Part shown: piece by piece, positions 25,970-34,035 of the stretch
Layout: every line of letters begins with the position of its first letter
Numbering within the stretch: the first letter of the stretch is position 1
Assembly: GCF_000424005.1 (NCBI RefSeq)
Contig: NZ_AUJB01000004.1
Span: forward strand, 1-64,000
Origin: Pseudobutyrivibrio ruminis CF1b
Lineage (GTDB): Bacteria; Bacillota; Clostridia; Lachnospirales; Lachnospiraceae
Direction of reading: 5' to 3'
Length of the DNA: 64,000 nt
Position numbers and translations under genes: made by a program
Notes under the pieces: generated by a model
Told to the model about the DNA's origin: nothing
The model's database searches: none
Seen by the model: the letters and a program-made list of their open reading frames with translations, nothing else

Positions 25970-26842
25970 TTACTGAGCATCTACTGCTGTCTTTGTACGG
26001 TCTGCGTTGTATACGTAGAATCCCTTACCAGACTTGCATCCAAGGTTACCACCACGAACCATCTTTCTAAGAAGTGGGCAAGCACGATACTTGCTATCAC
26101 CTGTCTCGTTGTAAAGAACGTCCATGATTGCAAGGCAGATATCAAGACCGATGAAATCGCCGAGCTCAAGTGGTCCCATTGGGTGGTTAGCACCGAGCTT
26201 CATAGCAGCATCGATACCAGCGATATCAGAAACACCTTCCATCTTGATGAAAGCAGCTTCGTTGATCATTGGGATAAGGATACGGTTTACTACGAAACCA
26301 GCAGCCTCGTTAACCTGTACAGGAGTCTTTCCGATTTCCTCAGAAATCTTCTTGATAGCATCTACTGTCTCAGCAGGTGTGTTAACACCAGCGATAACCT
26401 CAACAAGCTTCATTCTGTCAGCTGGGTTGAAGAAGTGCATACCAATCATTGGACGGTTAAGACCGTTACCAATCTCTGTGATTGAAAGTGAAGATGTGTT
26501 AGAAGCGAAGATGCACTCTGGCTTAGCAATCTCGTCAAGCTCCTTGAATGTTGTCTTCTTAACTTCCATGTTCTCGAAAGCAGCCTCAACGATAAGGTCA
26601 CAATCCTTGCAAAGGTCTTCCTTAAGACCTGGTGTGATCTTAGCGAGGATAGCATCTACTGCTGCCTGCTCCATCTTTCCTTTTTCAACAAGTCTTGCAT
26701 AACCCTTAGCAATCTTGTCCTTTCCGCCTTCAGCCCACTCCTGCTTAATATCGCAAAGAGCTACTTCATAACCATCAACCTGAGCAAATGCCTTAGCAAT
26801 ACCCTGGCCCATTGTACCTGCGCCAATTACGCCTACCTTCAT
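25970..26842 (-). CDS. hbd: 3-hydroxybutyryl-CoA dehydrogenase
   Basis: A 290-aa enzyme that reduces acetoacetyl-CoA to 3-hydroxybutyryl-CoA. GAGTMGQGIA at residues 7-16 is the dinucleotide-binding loop; SNTSSLSITEIG and MHFFNPADRMKLVEVI hold the catalytic Ser/His region; AGFVVNRIL opens the C-terminal helical domain. Second gene of the operon, 44 bp after thl. The crotonase gene that normally sits beside it in related organisms is absent. Confidence 0.97.
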   Translation of the reverse strand: MKVGVIGAGTMGQGIAKAFAQVDGYEVALCDIKQEWAEGGKDKIAKGYARLVEKGKMEQAAVDAILAKITPGLKEDLCKDCDLIVEAAFENMEVKKTTFKELDEIAKPECIFASNTSSLSITEIGNGLNRPMIGMHFFNPADRMKLVEVIAGVNTPAETVDAIKKISEEIGKTPVQVNEAAGFVVNRILIPMINEAAFIKMEGVSDIAGIDAAMKLGANHPMGPLELGDFIGLDICLAIMDVLYNETGDSKYRACPLLRKMVRGGNLGCKSGKGFYVYNADRTKTAVDAQ

Positions 26843-26886
26843 TTTTGTTTCCTCCGTAGTATTTATAAATTAACTATTTCTTAAAA

Positions 26887-28089
26887 TTAGCCTTCGTACT
26901 TTTCAACGATAGTAGCACATCCCATACCACCACCGATGCAAAGAGTAGCAAGACCCTTCTTGTACTCTGGGTTGTGAATCATATCGTAAATAAGAGTTAC
27001 AAGGATACGAGCACCTGAAGCTCCTACTGGATGTCCAAGAGCGATAGCACCACCGTTTGGATTGAGCTTGTTAAGATCAAAGCCAAGCTCCTTACCAACT
27101 GCTACAGACTGTGCTGCAAATGCCTCGTTAGCCTCATATACATCAAGATCATCAATTGTAAGACCAGCCTTAGCAAGAGCCTTCTTTGTTGCTGGTACAG
27201 GACCAACACCCATGATTTCTGGAGCACATCCGCCAAGAGCACCAGCTACGAATGTAACGAGTGGCTTAACACCAAGCTCCTTAGCCTTCTCCTCAGACAT
27301 AACTACGAGCGCAGCTGCACCATCGTTGATACCTGAAGCATTACCAGCTGTAACAACTCCGTCTGGATAAAGAGCCTTAAGCTTAGCAAGACCTTCGATT
27401 GTTGTACCAGGTCTTGGGCCTTCATCTGTATCGAATACGATTGTTTCTTTCTTCTTCTTGATTTCTACAGGAACGATCTCGTCCTTGAATGCACCAGATT
27501 CGATAGCTGCACAAGCCTTGTTCTGAGAGTTAACTGCGAACTCATCAAGCTCTTCTCTTGTAAGCTTCCACTGCTCAGCTACATTATCAGCTGTCTTGAT
27601 CATATGGTAATCATTGTATGCATCCCAAAGAGCATCCTTAACCATTGTATCTACTAAAGCACCCTGGCTGTTTGATGGCCATGTCATTCTATAACCATAA
27701 CGACCATTTGGAAGTGCGAATGGAGCTAATGACATGTTCTCCATACCACCTGCTACTACTACGTCTGCATCACCTGCAATGATCATCTGTGCAGCCTGGT
27801 TAACACAGTTAAGACCAGAACCACAAACAACGTTTGTTGTAACTGCTGTTGTCTCGTTTGGAAGACCAGCCTTGATAGCTGCCTGACGAGCAACGTTCTG
27901 TCCTAAACCAGCCTGGATAACGCATCCCATGTATACGTGCTCTACGTCCTCTGGCTTGATACCAGCTCTCTTAACTGCTTCCTTAATAACGATAGCACCT
28001 AAGTCTGCTGCTGGAGTGTTGCTAAGTGATCCGCCCATTGTACCAATGGCTGTTCTACATGCGCTAGCAATAACTACTTTTTTTCCCAT
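26887..28089 (-). CDS. thl: Acetyl-CoA acetyltransferase (thiolase)
   Basis: A 400-aa thiolase that condenses two acetyl-CoA to acetoacetyl-CoA. The nucleophile is Cys89 (NVVCGSG), with GHPVGASG and the second active Cys in [12 protein letters not shown] at 28089 behind AAAGGAGA is the start; an upstream in-frame ATG at 28170 adds 27 residues not typical of thiolases. It is the first gene of the butyrate operon, with a 5' leader of about 180 nt. Confidence 0.97.
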   Translation of the reverse strand: MGKKVVIASACRTAIGTMGGSLSNTPAADLGAIVIKEAVKRAGIKPEDVEHVYMGCVIQAGLGQNVARQAAIKAGLPNETTAVTTNVVCGSGLNCVNQAAQMIIAGDADVVVAGGMENMSLAPFALPNGRYGYRMTWPSNSQGALVDTMVKDALWDAYNDYHMIKTADNVAEQWKLTREELDEFAVNSQNKACAAIESGAFKDEIVPVEIKKKKETIVFDTDEGPRPGTTIEGLAKLKALYPDGVVTAGNASGINDGAAALVVMSEEKAKELGVKPLVTFVAGALGGCAPEIMGVGPVPATKKALAKAGLTIDDLDVYEANEAFAAQSVAVGKELGFDLNKLNPNGGAIALGHPVGASGARILVTLIYDMIHNPEYKKGLATLCIGGGMGCATIVEKYEG

Positions 28090-28272
28090 GTTTTCTTTCT
28101 CCTTTTTAAGAAATACTTTTTTGTTTGTTTTTCGGTGGATTGATGTAATTACTTTTAAATATCTGAACACCGTTTATTCACAATTTGTGCATGTTGTACA
28201 ATTTAGCATGTTTCAAACTGTTAATTTTTTAACGAGCTCGGACAAAAAAAATAAACCTCAATCTGCCGCCGT

Positions 28273-28308
28273 TGGTAAAATGTTACCATAAACGAGACAC
28301 AATTTCAA
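28273..28308 (-). promoter_or_regulatory. Candidate promoter and operator of the butyrate operon
   Basis: On the minus strand TTGAAA (28303-28308) and TAACAT (28280-28285) are 17 bp apart. The palindrome TGGTAA-AATG-TTACCA (28273-28288) covers the -10 and the start point, as a repressor operator would. The remaining gap to 28.5 kb holds the terminator of the next gene and no reading frame. Confidence 0.5.
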
Positions 28309-28425
28309 ACAAAATATTTCACAGAATAATCACATCAGAAGTCGTTTTCAGATAATAACAATTCTTTTCGTTCAATTCTCACACTCCGCTTGTTAAATAA
28401 TTGTCAAAAAACCTTGATTTTACGC

Positions 28426-28460
28426 AAAAATGGAAACCGCAGTATATATCTACGGTTTCC
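28426..28460 (-). terminator. Terminator of the beta-propeller protein gene
   Basis: GGAAACCG (28432-28439) and CGGTTTCC (28453-28460) form the stem; the minus strand continues ATTTTTG. It begins about 50 bp past the stop at 28511. Confidence 0.82.
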
Positions 28461-28510
28461 AAATTGTGTCTATACGTATAAAAATTTTAGTTAAATTCTT
28501 AACAAGCTTT

Positions 28511-29512
28511 TTAGAACCCTACTGCTGTAAATCTATAAGTATAGAGATTTTCGCTCCATGAACCGATTTCATCAGCTGTGGATACATATAAAATTCTGGA
28601 TGCAAGTCTTCCTGCCCCATCTCTTGAGAAGCAGCCATTGTGGTTTCTCGCATGACCTGTAGTTTCTGCACCAATAAGTGCTATCCTTTCCCAGCCTATG
28701 CCTTCAAGGGAATCCAGTGTACCGTTCCAAGGAGCCATATATACTGATTGTTGCGCTGAAATGAAATTCAACGCTCCACCAGGGAATGGATGTGTATCAC
28801 AGGTCATATAAATAGCATCATCTGTAAAAGCGAAATCCGCGTTACTAATGAAGTCATAGCTGCAGGTGATGTGTTTCTTGCCCAGATGCTGTACATTGCC
28901 TAAATCGCTGCAATCCAACTGCTCTACGTATGTGGTGGTCTGAGATGAGGTACCACTGGTATAGAACAGATAAATCACGCCATTATAATTAATCAAAGAT
29001 GGCTGGCCCACGCCCCAGTGTCCATCTCGAATAGCTTCCACTACACGTCCTGTCTTACGCCAGGTCTGCAGGTTGTTTGATACTGCAAATCCCACTTCAT
29101 TTGCAGTACAGTCATATGTGGCACAACCAAGATATGCCATCAGATATCTATAGTTCTTTCCCTGGAAAACAAAGTCACCTTCCACAACAGATGGATCGCA
29201 TACCTGTACTGAATCCCAGGCTCCTGCCGTAGTAGACATTACTTTAGTTTCATTAAAGCATATGCCATCCTTTACCTCTCCTGGAGTTGCCTGGTTAGAG
29301 CAATACAGTACCAGGCCGTTTATGCAGGTAGGGCAATACTTATAGATTCCCTGCATTGCCAAAGGTACGGCGTCTTCCTTGATTTGGAGAAGATAGGCTG
29401 AATCAAAATAGCTTTTGATACCTCCTACCAAACTGAAAACAATGATACTTGCAATTAGAGTACCGCTTAAGAAAGGTCTTAGATTTTTCTTTGTAAAATA
29501 TTTATTCCACAT
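28511..29512 (-). CDS. Membrane-anchored five-bladed beta-propeller (GH43/GH32-like fold) protein
   Basis: A 333-aa protein. An N-terminal signal-anchor (about 13-32) is followed by an outer domain with repeated aromatic blade motifs (YRYLMAYLGC, DGHWGVGQPSLI, IYLFYTSG, SNADFAFTDDAIYMTCDTHPFPGG). The DPSVV and GQPSL segments recall GH43/GH32 and sialidase-like propellers, but I cannot place three catalytic acids with confidence, so it may be a binding protein or a divergent glycosidase. It has many Cys, some possibly in disulfides. It is a lone gene with its own terminator. Confidence 0.6.
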   Translation of the reverse strand: MWNKYFTKKNLRPFLSGTLIASIIVFSLVGGIKSYFDSAYLLQIKEDAVPLAMQGIYKYCPTCINGLVLYCSNQATPGEVKDGICFNETKVMSTTAGAWDSVQVCDPSVVEGDFVFQGKNYRYLMAYLGCATYDCTANEVGFAVSNNLQTWRKTGRVVEAIRDGHWGVGQPSLINYNGVIYLFYTSGTSSQTTTYVEQLDCSDLGNVQHLGKKHITCSYDFISNADFAFTDDAIYMTCDTHPFPGGALNFISAQQSVYMAPWNGTLDSLEGIGWERIALIGAETTGHARNHNGCFSRDGAGRLASRILYVSTADEIGSWSENLYTYRFTAVGF

Positions 29513-29702
29513 AGCCTGTTCCTCCTAAACTGCAGGGGGATAAATAATAGTTCTTTTACAAAGAATATCACGTGAAATGGCTTAAATACGGAAGTTCACA
29601 GTAGTTATACCAAAGATTAACCTTCTATTAATAGAAATTTAACAGAACTTTCAGAATTGCTATTTTTTTGTTGCATTCTTGCCGAAATGTCCTGTTTTAT
29701 AT

Positions 29703-29737
29703 AAAAAACACCATGTGTCTGATTTGACACATGGTGT
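29703..29737 (-). terminator. Terminator of the surface glycan operon
   Basis: A perfect 12-bp stem (ACACCATGTGTC / GACACATGGTGT) with TTTTTT on the minus strand, 9 bp past the last glycan gene. Confidence 0.93.
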
Positions 29738-29746
29738 AGCTAAATC

Positions 29747-31867
29747 TTAAACAACATTTGGTTCCAATTTAAACCTGTCACGAATTGCCTTAAGATATAT
29801 TTCTTTATTTCCTGATGCTGCAAGCAGAGGTGCATATGCATCTCTACCGCTGATTGCATAAAGCTGCTTGTATGAGCCATCCTCTGGTGAACCAAAAGAG
29901 GCAATGTAATCTTTACAGAAATCAAAAATACCCTGCTGAGTTTCTTTTATTCCATCAAGATTATCATCATAGTTTCCAAAGTCATATCCTATTGAGCCGT
30001 TCTCAAGTAATTTAAATCCCTTGAACTGCTTTGTTGGCGAACCAAGAATTAACTCCCAAAAAACATTGTAGTCTTTAGCTGGGTCATGCTTTTTAAGCAG
30101 GTCACGGTTAAAGCTCTGTGAATAGAGATAAGCGTTCATTACACCTGTCTGTAAGAATGTCTCTGTCTGGTATGGCTCAGCATTATGAACAGTGTTAGTA
30201 CCTGCAATCATACCAATGATATCGCATGGAATATTCCACTTTTCACGGCACAGGCGACGAATAGCTATAGCACCACTGCCTGCCCATCCAATATCAACGA
30301 GAAGAGCCTTCTGTGAGCCTTCAAGCATCTTCTCATAGTACTTTCTTGCAGCCTTGTCTCTTTGCTGATAAAGAGCAATGATTCTGTTGGCATTCTCTTC
30401 AAGGAATACTCTTACAACTTCCACATTTTTAACTGTAAGCTCATCATCAAGGTGAAGTTTAATCTTTCTTCCTTCTTTGCCAATCAGGTCTACTTTTCTA
30501 TTACCTATGGTATAGCCTTCAATTTTATCAGCCAAAGAATCCAATTCCATGGAAGATAATATTTCAGAAAGCTTATAATCCTGATTTACCTTGTGGTAAA
30601 GGAATCGACGGAAATAATCGTTTTTATCCAAATCGAAAGTAAGGATAGTGGCTGCTTTTCTTGACCAATAAGCATACTCCAACTTCCCTGCTTTCTTTTC
30701 TTCTGGATACATCATTTCGTATACCTGCATTAAGGTATCTCCATCACGTGATAAGAAAAGAAGCTTGTCGATGTTGTAAAGCTTTGCATATTCATGAATA
30801 TGAGAGCAATAGCCCATGGCGAAAAGTCCACCGTAAATATATCCATACTCATATTCCATGGATGCAGGCTTTGCATCTGCTGCTGAATAGATACGATTAT
30901 TTACAACACCTCTGTATGCACCACCGATGATTGGTGACATATCGTAAGTACGATATAACAAAGCGTTTCTATTTACATTTGGATAATAGAGAGTCTTAAA
31001 TCCGTTCTTCTCAGCCATCTTAATATCACTGTGAGTGTTATCTCCCACGTGGATATAAGAAAGGTCCTCTCCCATCTTTTTCTTTACTACTTCGTAAAGA
31101 CGACCATCACTTTTGCTCTTGTGATATTCGTTAGAAACAAAAATGTTTTCATAACCTGTATAGCCGTTTTTCTCAAGCATTTTAAAAAGGAAATCCTTTG
31201 TCAAATACATATCTGATGTGATAACGATACGCTTACCCATTTTTTTTAGTCTTTTGAAAACCTCTAACATAAATGGATTAGCATAGCAAAGATCGTACTC
31301 TAATTCTTCCTCGATAGACTTTCCTTTAGCTGCGTCAAGACCTGTGATATTGTACATACGGTTCCAGATATCATCTAAATCGATTTCATAATCAACATAT
31401 TTCTTTTGCTTTTTTAACTTATCAGCTCTGATTAATCTTGCCTCAAATTCAGCACGGGCTCTAAGATCCTTAAAGTTAAGGAAATCCAATTTACAACCAA
31501 TCAGATAAAACAAATCTGCTGGCTCTGAAAATGGTCTAAATATGAGTGTGTCGAATATATCAAATGAGATGATGTCATACCCCGAAAGCTTTTCCACAAA
31601 CTTATCAACTGATATATATGGGAATTCCTTTCTGAAATGTGCCATCTCAGAAGATTTATATTCGATATTCTTGTACTCAAAAATCTTAGTTTTATCATCT
31701 TTACCAAGGAAATGCATAAATAAAAAGTAATATGCAAAATTTAGCCACATTAGATATAAGTATGACAAAATCTTCTTGAGACCTGTAGCACCATCATGCA
31801 TGGCATGATATTTATTTTTAATTCCAGGATGTTTATTAACCAGGAATACGTATATTTGTAGCCTCAT
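29747..31867 (-). CDS. HAD-superfamily hydrolase fused to a glycan-locus domain
   Basis: A 706-aa protein with an N-terminal hydrophobic helix (about 32-53), then a HAD domain: SFDIFDTLIF with nucleophile D103 and D106, VITSDMYL, the Lys motif near HKSKSDG, and HVGDNTHSD. The C-terminal half has LFLSRDGD and LLVDIGWAGSG, also found in the 448-aa protein at 41.8-43.1 kb (LFFLARDAYF, AIVDSGWVGS), so the two share a domain. HAD enzymes in glycan loci often act on phospho-sugars; the substrate is unknown. AGGGG precedes the ATG. Last gene of the locus. Confidence 0.75.
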   Translation of the reverse strand: MRLQIYVFLVNKHPGIKNKYHAMHDGATGLKKILSYLYLMWLNFAYYFLFMHFLGKDDKTKIFEYKNIEYKSSEMAHFRKEFPYISVDKFVEKLSGYDIISFDIFDTLIFRPFSEPADLFYLIGCKLDFLNFKDLRARAEFEARLIRADKLKKQKKYVDYEIDLDDIWNRMYNITGLDAAKGKSIEEELEYDLCYANPFMLEVFKRLKKMGKRIVITSDMYLTKDFLFKMLEKNGYTGYENIFVSNEYHKSKSDGRLYEVVKKKMGEDLSYIHVGDNTHSDIKMAEKNGFKTLYYPNVNRNALLYRTYDMSPIIGGAYRGVVNNRIYSAADAKPASMEYEYGYIYGGLFAMGYCSHIHEYAKLYNIDKLLFLSRDGDTLMQVYEMMYPEEKKAGKLEYAYWSRKAATILTFDLDKNDYFRRFLYHKVNQDYKLSEILSSMELDSLADKIEGYTIGNRKVDLIGKEGRKIKLHLDDELTVKNVEVVRVFLEENANRIIALYQQRDKAARKYYEKMLEGSQKALLVDIGWAGSGAIAIRRLCREKWNIPCDIIGMIAGTNTVHNAEPYQTETFLQTGVMNAYLYSQSFNRDLLKKHDPAKDYNVFWELILGSPTKQFKGFKLLENGSIGYDFGNYDDNLDGIKETQQGIFDFCKDYIASFGSPEDGSYKQLYAISGRDAYAPLLAASGNKEIYLKAIRDRFKLEPNVV

Positions 31868-32909
31868 TTTTACCCCTTAATTTTTCGTAACTATTTATCA
31901 CGGATGTATATCTAAATTTCATCTTTAGTGCAACATATCTCCATAAGAATTTATTCTTTATCTCAACATTCTTATGCTCCTTAGATATATGCTTATGCCA
32001 GAAAGCAGAATTTACATGACAGAACCACCTTGCCCCTTTCATGAAATCTCTCATTGCACAAATAAGCATGTATTCATTGTAGTAATCATGGTTGATGTGA
32101 AATTCTGTAATGTCATCCTTCCATCTTTTATACTCAGCTTCATATCCTGCTTCATATCCATACATTGCATTTATAATTCGACTATTTCTCCAGTCATAAT
32201 AAGAGATTACAGGTGTCTGTCTGGTAGCAAAAATCTCATGCCAAACCTGAACACCATCTGCTATAACTGGTTGTTTGCCACATCTAAGTCCATATTCTAC
32301 GTCATCGCAATGGATGAAGAATGGAAGTATATTATTCTTCGCACAAAAAGAATACGGATAGCAACAAAACCACCAGCCACCGTATTCAGCGCCATCGCTA
32401 TTATTCATATCTATTCTGTTTTCTGGAATAGACATATCTAGATGAAATCCTATGTGACCTACTTCGCCACCATTCCAATATTCAGCCGCAGTCCATTGAA
32501 TATTTGGTATATCCATTCTGAACATTCTACCTGCAATGGGATGATTCTTTTTATCCTCTGGCAGGTTTTCTATAGTCTCATACAGCCTCTCAAAAAGATC
32601 GTCTTTAAAAGTAACATCATCATCCATAAAGACAACATGGGAGAAGTCAGATTTTGATTTTCTGACTTCCACCAGGCCTCTTTGGAATCCACCGGAACCA
32701 CCGGAGTTTTTGTTATAAAAGACATGTATAAAATCGCTCTCTTCTATACGGATTTCAGAAGCGTTATCTACTATAAACACCTCCAAACATCCGTAGTACT
32801 TAGATGACTTCTCAAAAAAGCTAGTTCCGAGAATCATTTCAATATTTCTTTTTAAATATTCTTCTCTCTTATAAGTAGTAATAATGAGAGCAATTTTAAT
32901 AGAACTCAT
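31836..32909 (-). CDS. GT2-family glycosyltransferase, galactofuranosyltransferase-like
   Basis: A 357-aa GT2 enzyme. IALIITTYKRE is the nucleotide-binding start, and VFMDDDV with D96-D98 is the metal-binding triad. The NKNSGGSGGFQRG loop, the WWFCCYP segment and HCDDVEYGLR resemble mycobacterial GlfT2. The gene starts 1 bp from the UDP-galactopyranose mutase stop, so it most likely uses the UDP-galactofuranose that Glf makes. An alternative ATG lies at 32930 inside glf. The 3' end overlaps the HAD gene start by 32 bp. Confidence 0.85.
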   Translation of the reverse strand: MSSIKIALIITTYKREEYLKRNIEMILGTSFFEKSSKYYGCLEVFIVDNASEIRIEESDFIHVFYNKNSGGSGGFQRGLVEVRKSKSDFSHVVFMDDDVTFKDDLFERLYETIENLPEDKKNHPIAGRMFRMDIPNIQWTAAEYWNGGEVGHIGFHLDMSIPENRIDMNNSDGAEYGGWWFCCYPYSFCAKNNILPFFIHCDDVEYGLRCGKQPVIADGVQVWHEIFATRQTPVISYYDWRNSRIINAMYGYEAGYEAEYKRWKDDITEFHINHDYYNEYMLICAMRDFMKGARWFCHVNSAFWHKHISKEHKNVEIKNKFLWRYVALKMKFRYTSVINSYEKLRGKNEATNIRIPG

Positions 32910-32910
32910 C

Positions 32911-34023
32911 TTATAATTCTTTCTCTGCAAACTTTAATGCTGAATCAATTACAGCATCCATATCGTAATACTTATACTCACCTAAACGTCCACCGAAGAG
33001 AACCTTCTCTTCCTTATCAGCAAGCTCCTTATACTGCTCGTATAGCTTGCCATTCTTCTCGTCATTAACTGGATAATATGGCTCATCACCAGGCTTCCAC
33101 TCTGAGCTGTACTCACGGCTGATGATAGTCTTAGGAATGTCATTTCCTTCATCATCCTTACCAAATTCAAACCACTTGTGCTCGATAATTCTAGTCCATG
33201 GAGTCTCGGCATCTGTGTAATTTACAGCAGCATTTCCCTGGAAGTTTGGCTTATCAAGTGTCTCGTTCTCAAATCTAACTGAACGATACTCTAAAGTTCC
33301 AAGCTTGAAATCGAAGTATGCATCGATAGGACCAGTGTAAACTACCTTCTCTGCAAGAGCATCAAGCTCAGCCTTGTTCTCAAAGTAATCTGTGTTGAGA
33401 CGAACCTCGATACCATCAAGCATGTTCTCAACCATCTTTGTGTAGCCACCTACTGGAATACCCTGATAAAGAGCATTGAAGTAGTTGTTATCAAAAGTAA
33501 GTCTTACAGGAAGTCTCTTGATAATGAATGCTGGAAGCTCTGTACAAGGACGGCCCCACTGCTTCTGAGTGTAACCCTTGATAAGCTTCTCATAGATATC
33601 TGTACCAACAAGTGAGATAGCCTGCTCCTCAAGGTTCTTAGGCTCTGTGATACCAGCCTCTTTTCTCTGCTCTTCAATTTTAGCAGCAGCCTCTTCAGGA
33701 GTAACTACTCCCCACATCTTATTGAAGGTATACATGTTGAATGGAAGAGAATAAAGCTCTCCATGATAATTTGCTACAGGTGAGTTTGTGAAACGATTGA
33801 ATGTAGCAAACTTAGTAACATAATCCCAAACATGCTTCATGTTTGTATGGAAGATATGTGCACCATATTTATGCACATGAATTCCCTCAATCTTTTCTGT
33901 ATAAACGTTACCTGCAATGTTAGGTCTCTTATCGATAACAAGAACCTTCTTACCTGCGTCTGTTGCCTGTCTTGCGAATACGGCTCCAAAAAGACCTGAG
34001 CCTACAATTAAATAATCGTACAT
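32911..34023 (-). CDS. glf: UDP-galactopyranose mutase
   Basis: A 370-aa flavoenzyme that turns UDP-galactopyranose into UDP-galactofuranose. VGSGLFGAVFARQ is the FAD-binding loop; HKYGAHIFHTN, the GYTQKQWG region, YSLPFN and the conserved ISREYS and GRLGEYKYYDMD segments are all present, at full family length. It supplies the donor for the adjacent GT2. Its presence argues that the exported polymer contains galactofuranose. TAGGAG precedes the ATG. Confidence 0.97.
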   Translation of the reverse strand: MYDYLIVGSGLFGAVFARQATDAGKKVLVIDKRPNIAGNVYTEKIEGIHVHKYGAHIFHTNMKHVWDYVTKFATFNRFTNSPVANYHGELYSLPFNMYTFNKMWGVVTPEEAAAKIEEQRKEAGITEPKNLEEQAISLVGTDIYEKLIKGYTQKQWGRPCTELPAFIIKRLPVRLTFDNNYFNALYQGIPVGGYTKMVENMLDGIEVRLNTDYFENKAELDALAEKVVYTGPIDAYFDFKLGTLEYRSVRFENETLDKPNFQGNAAVNYTDAETPWTRIIEHKWFEFGKDDEGNDIPKTIISREYSSEWKPGDEPYYPVNDEKNGKLYEQYKELADKEEKVLFGGRLGEYKYYDMDAVIDSALKFAEKEL

Positions 34024-34035
34024 TGTCTTACACTC

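Noticed and set aside
28390-28407. Rex operator (TTGTTAAATAATTGTCAA) for the butyrate operon
   Set aside because: Only 12 of 14 half-site positions fit, and it lies about 300 bp before thl, upstream of the better promoter.
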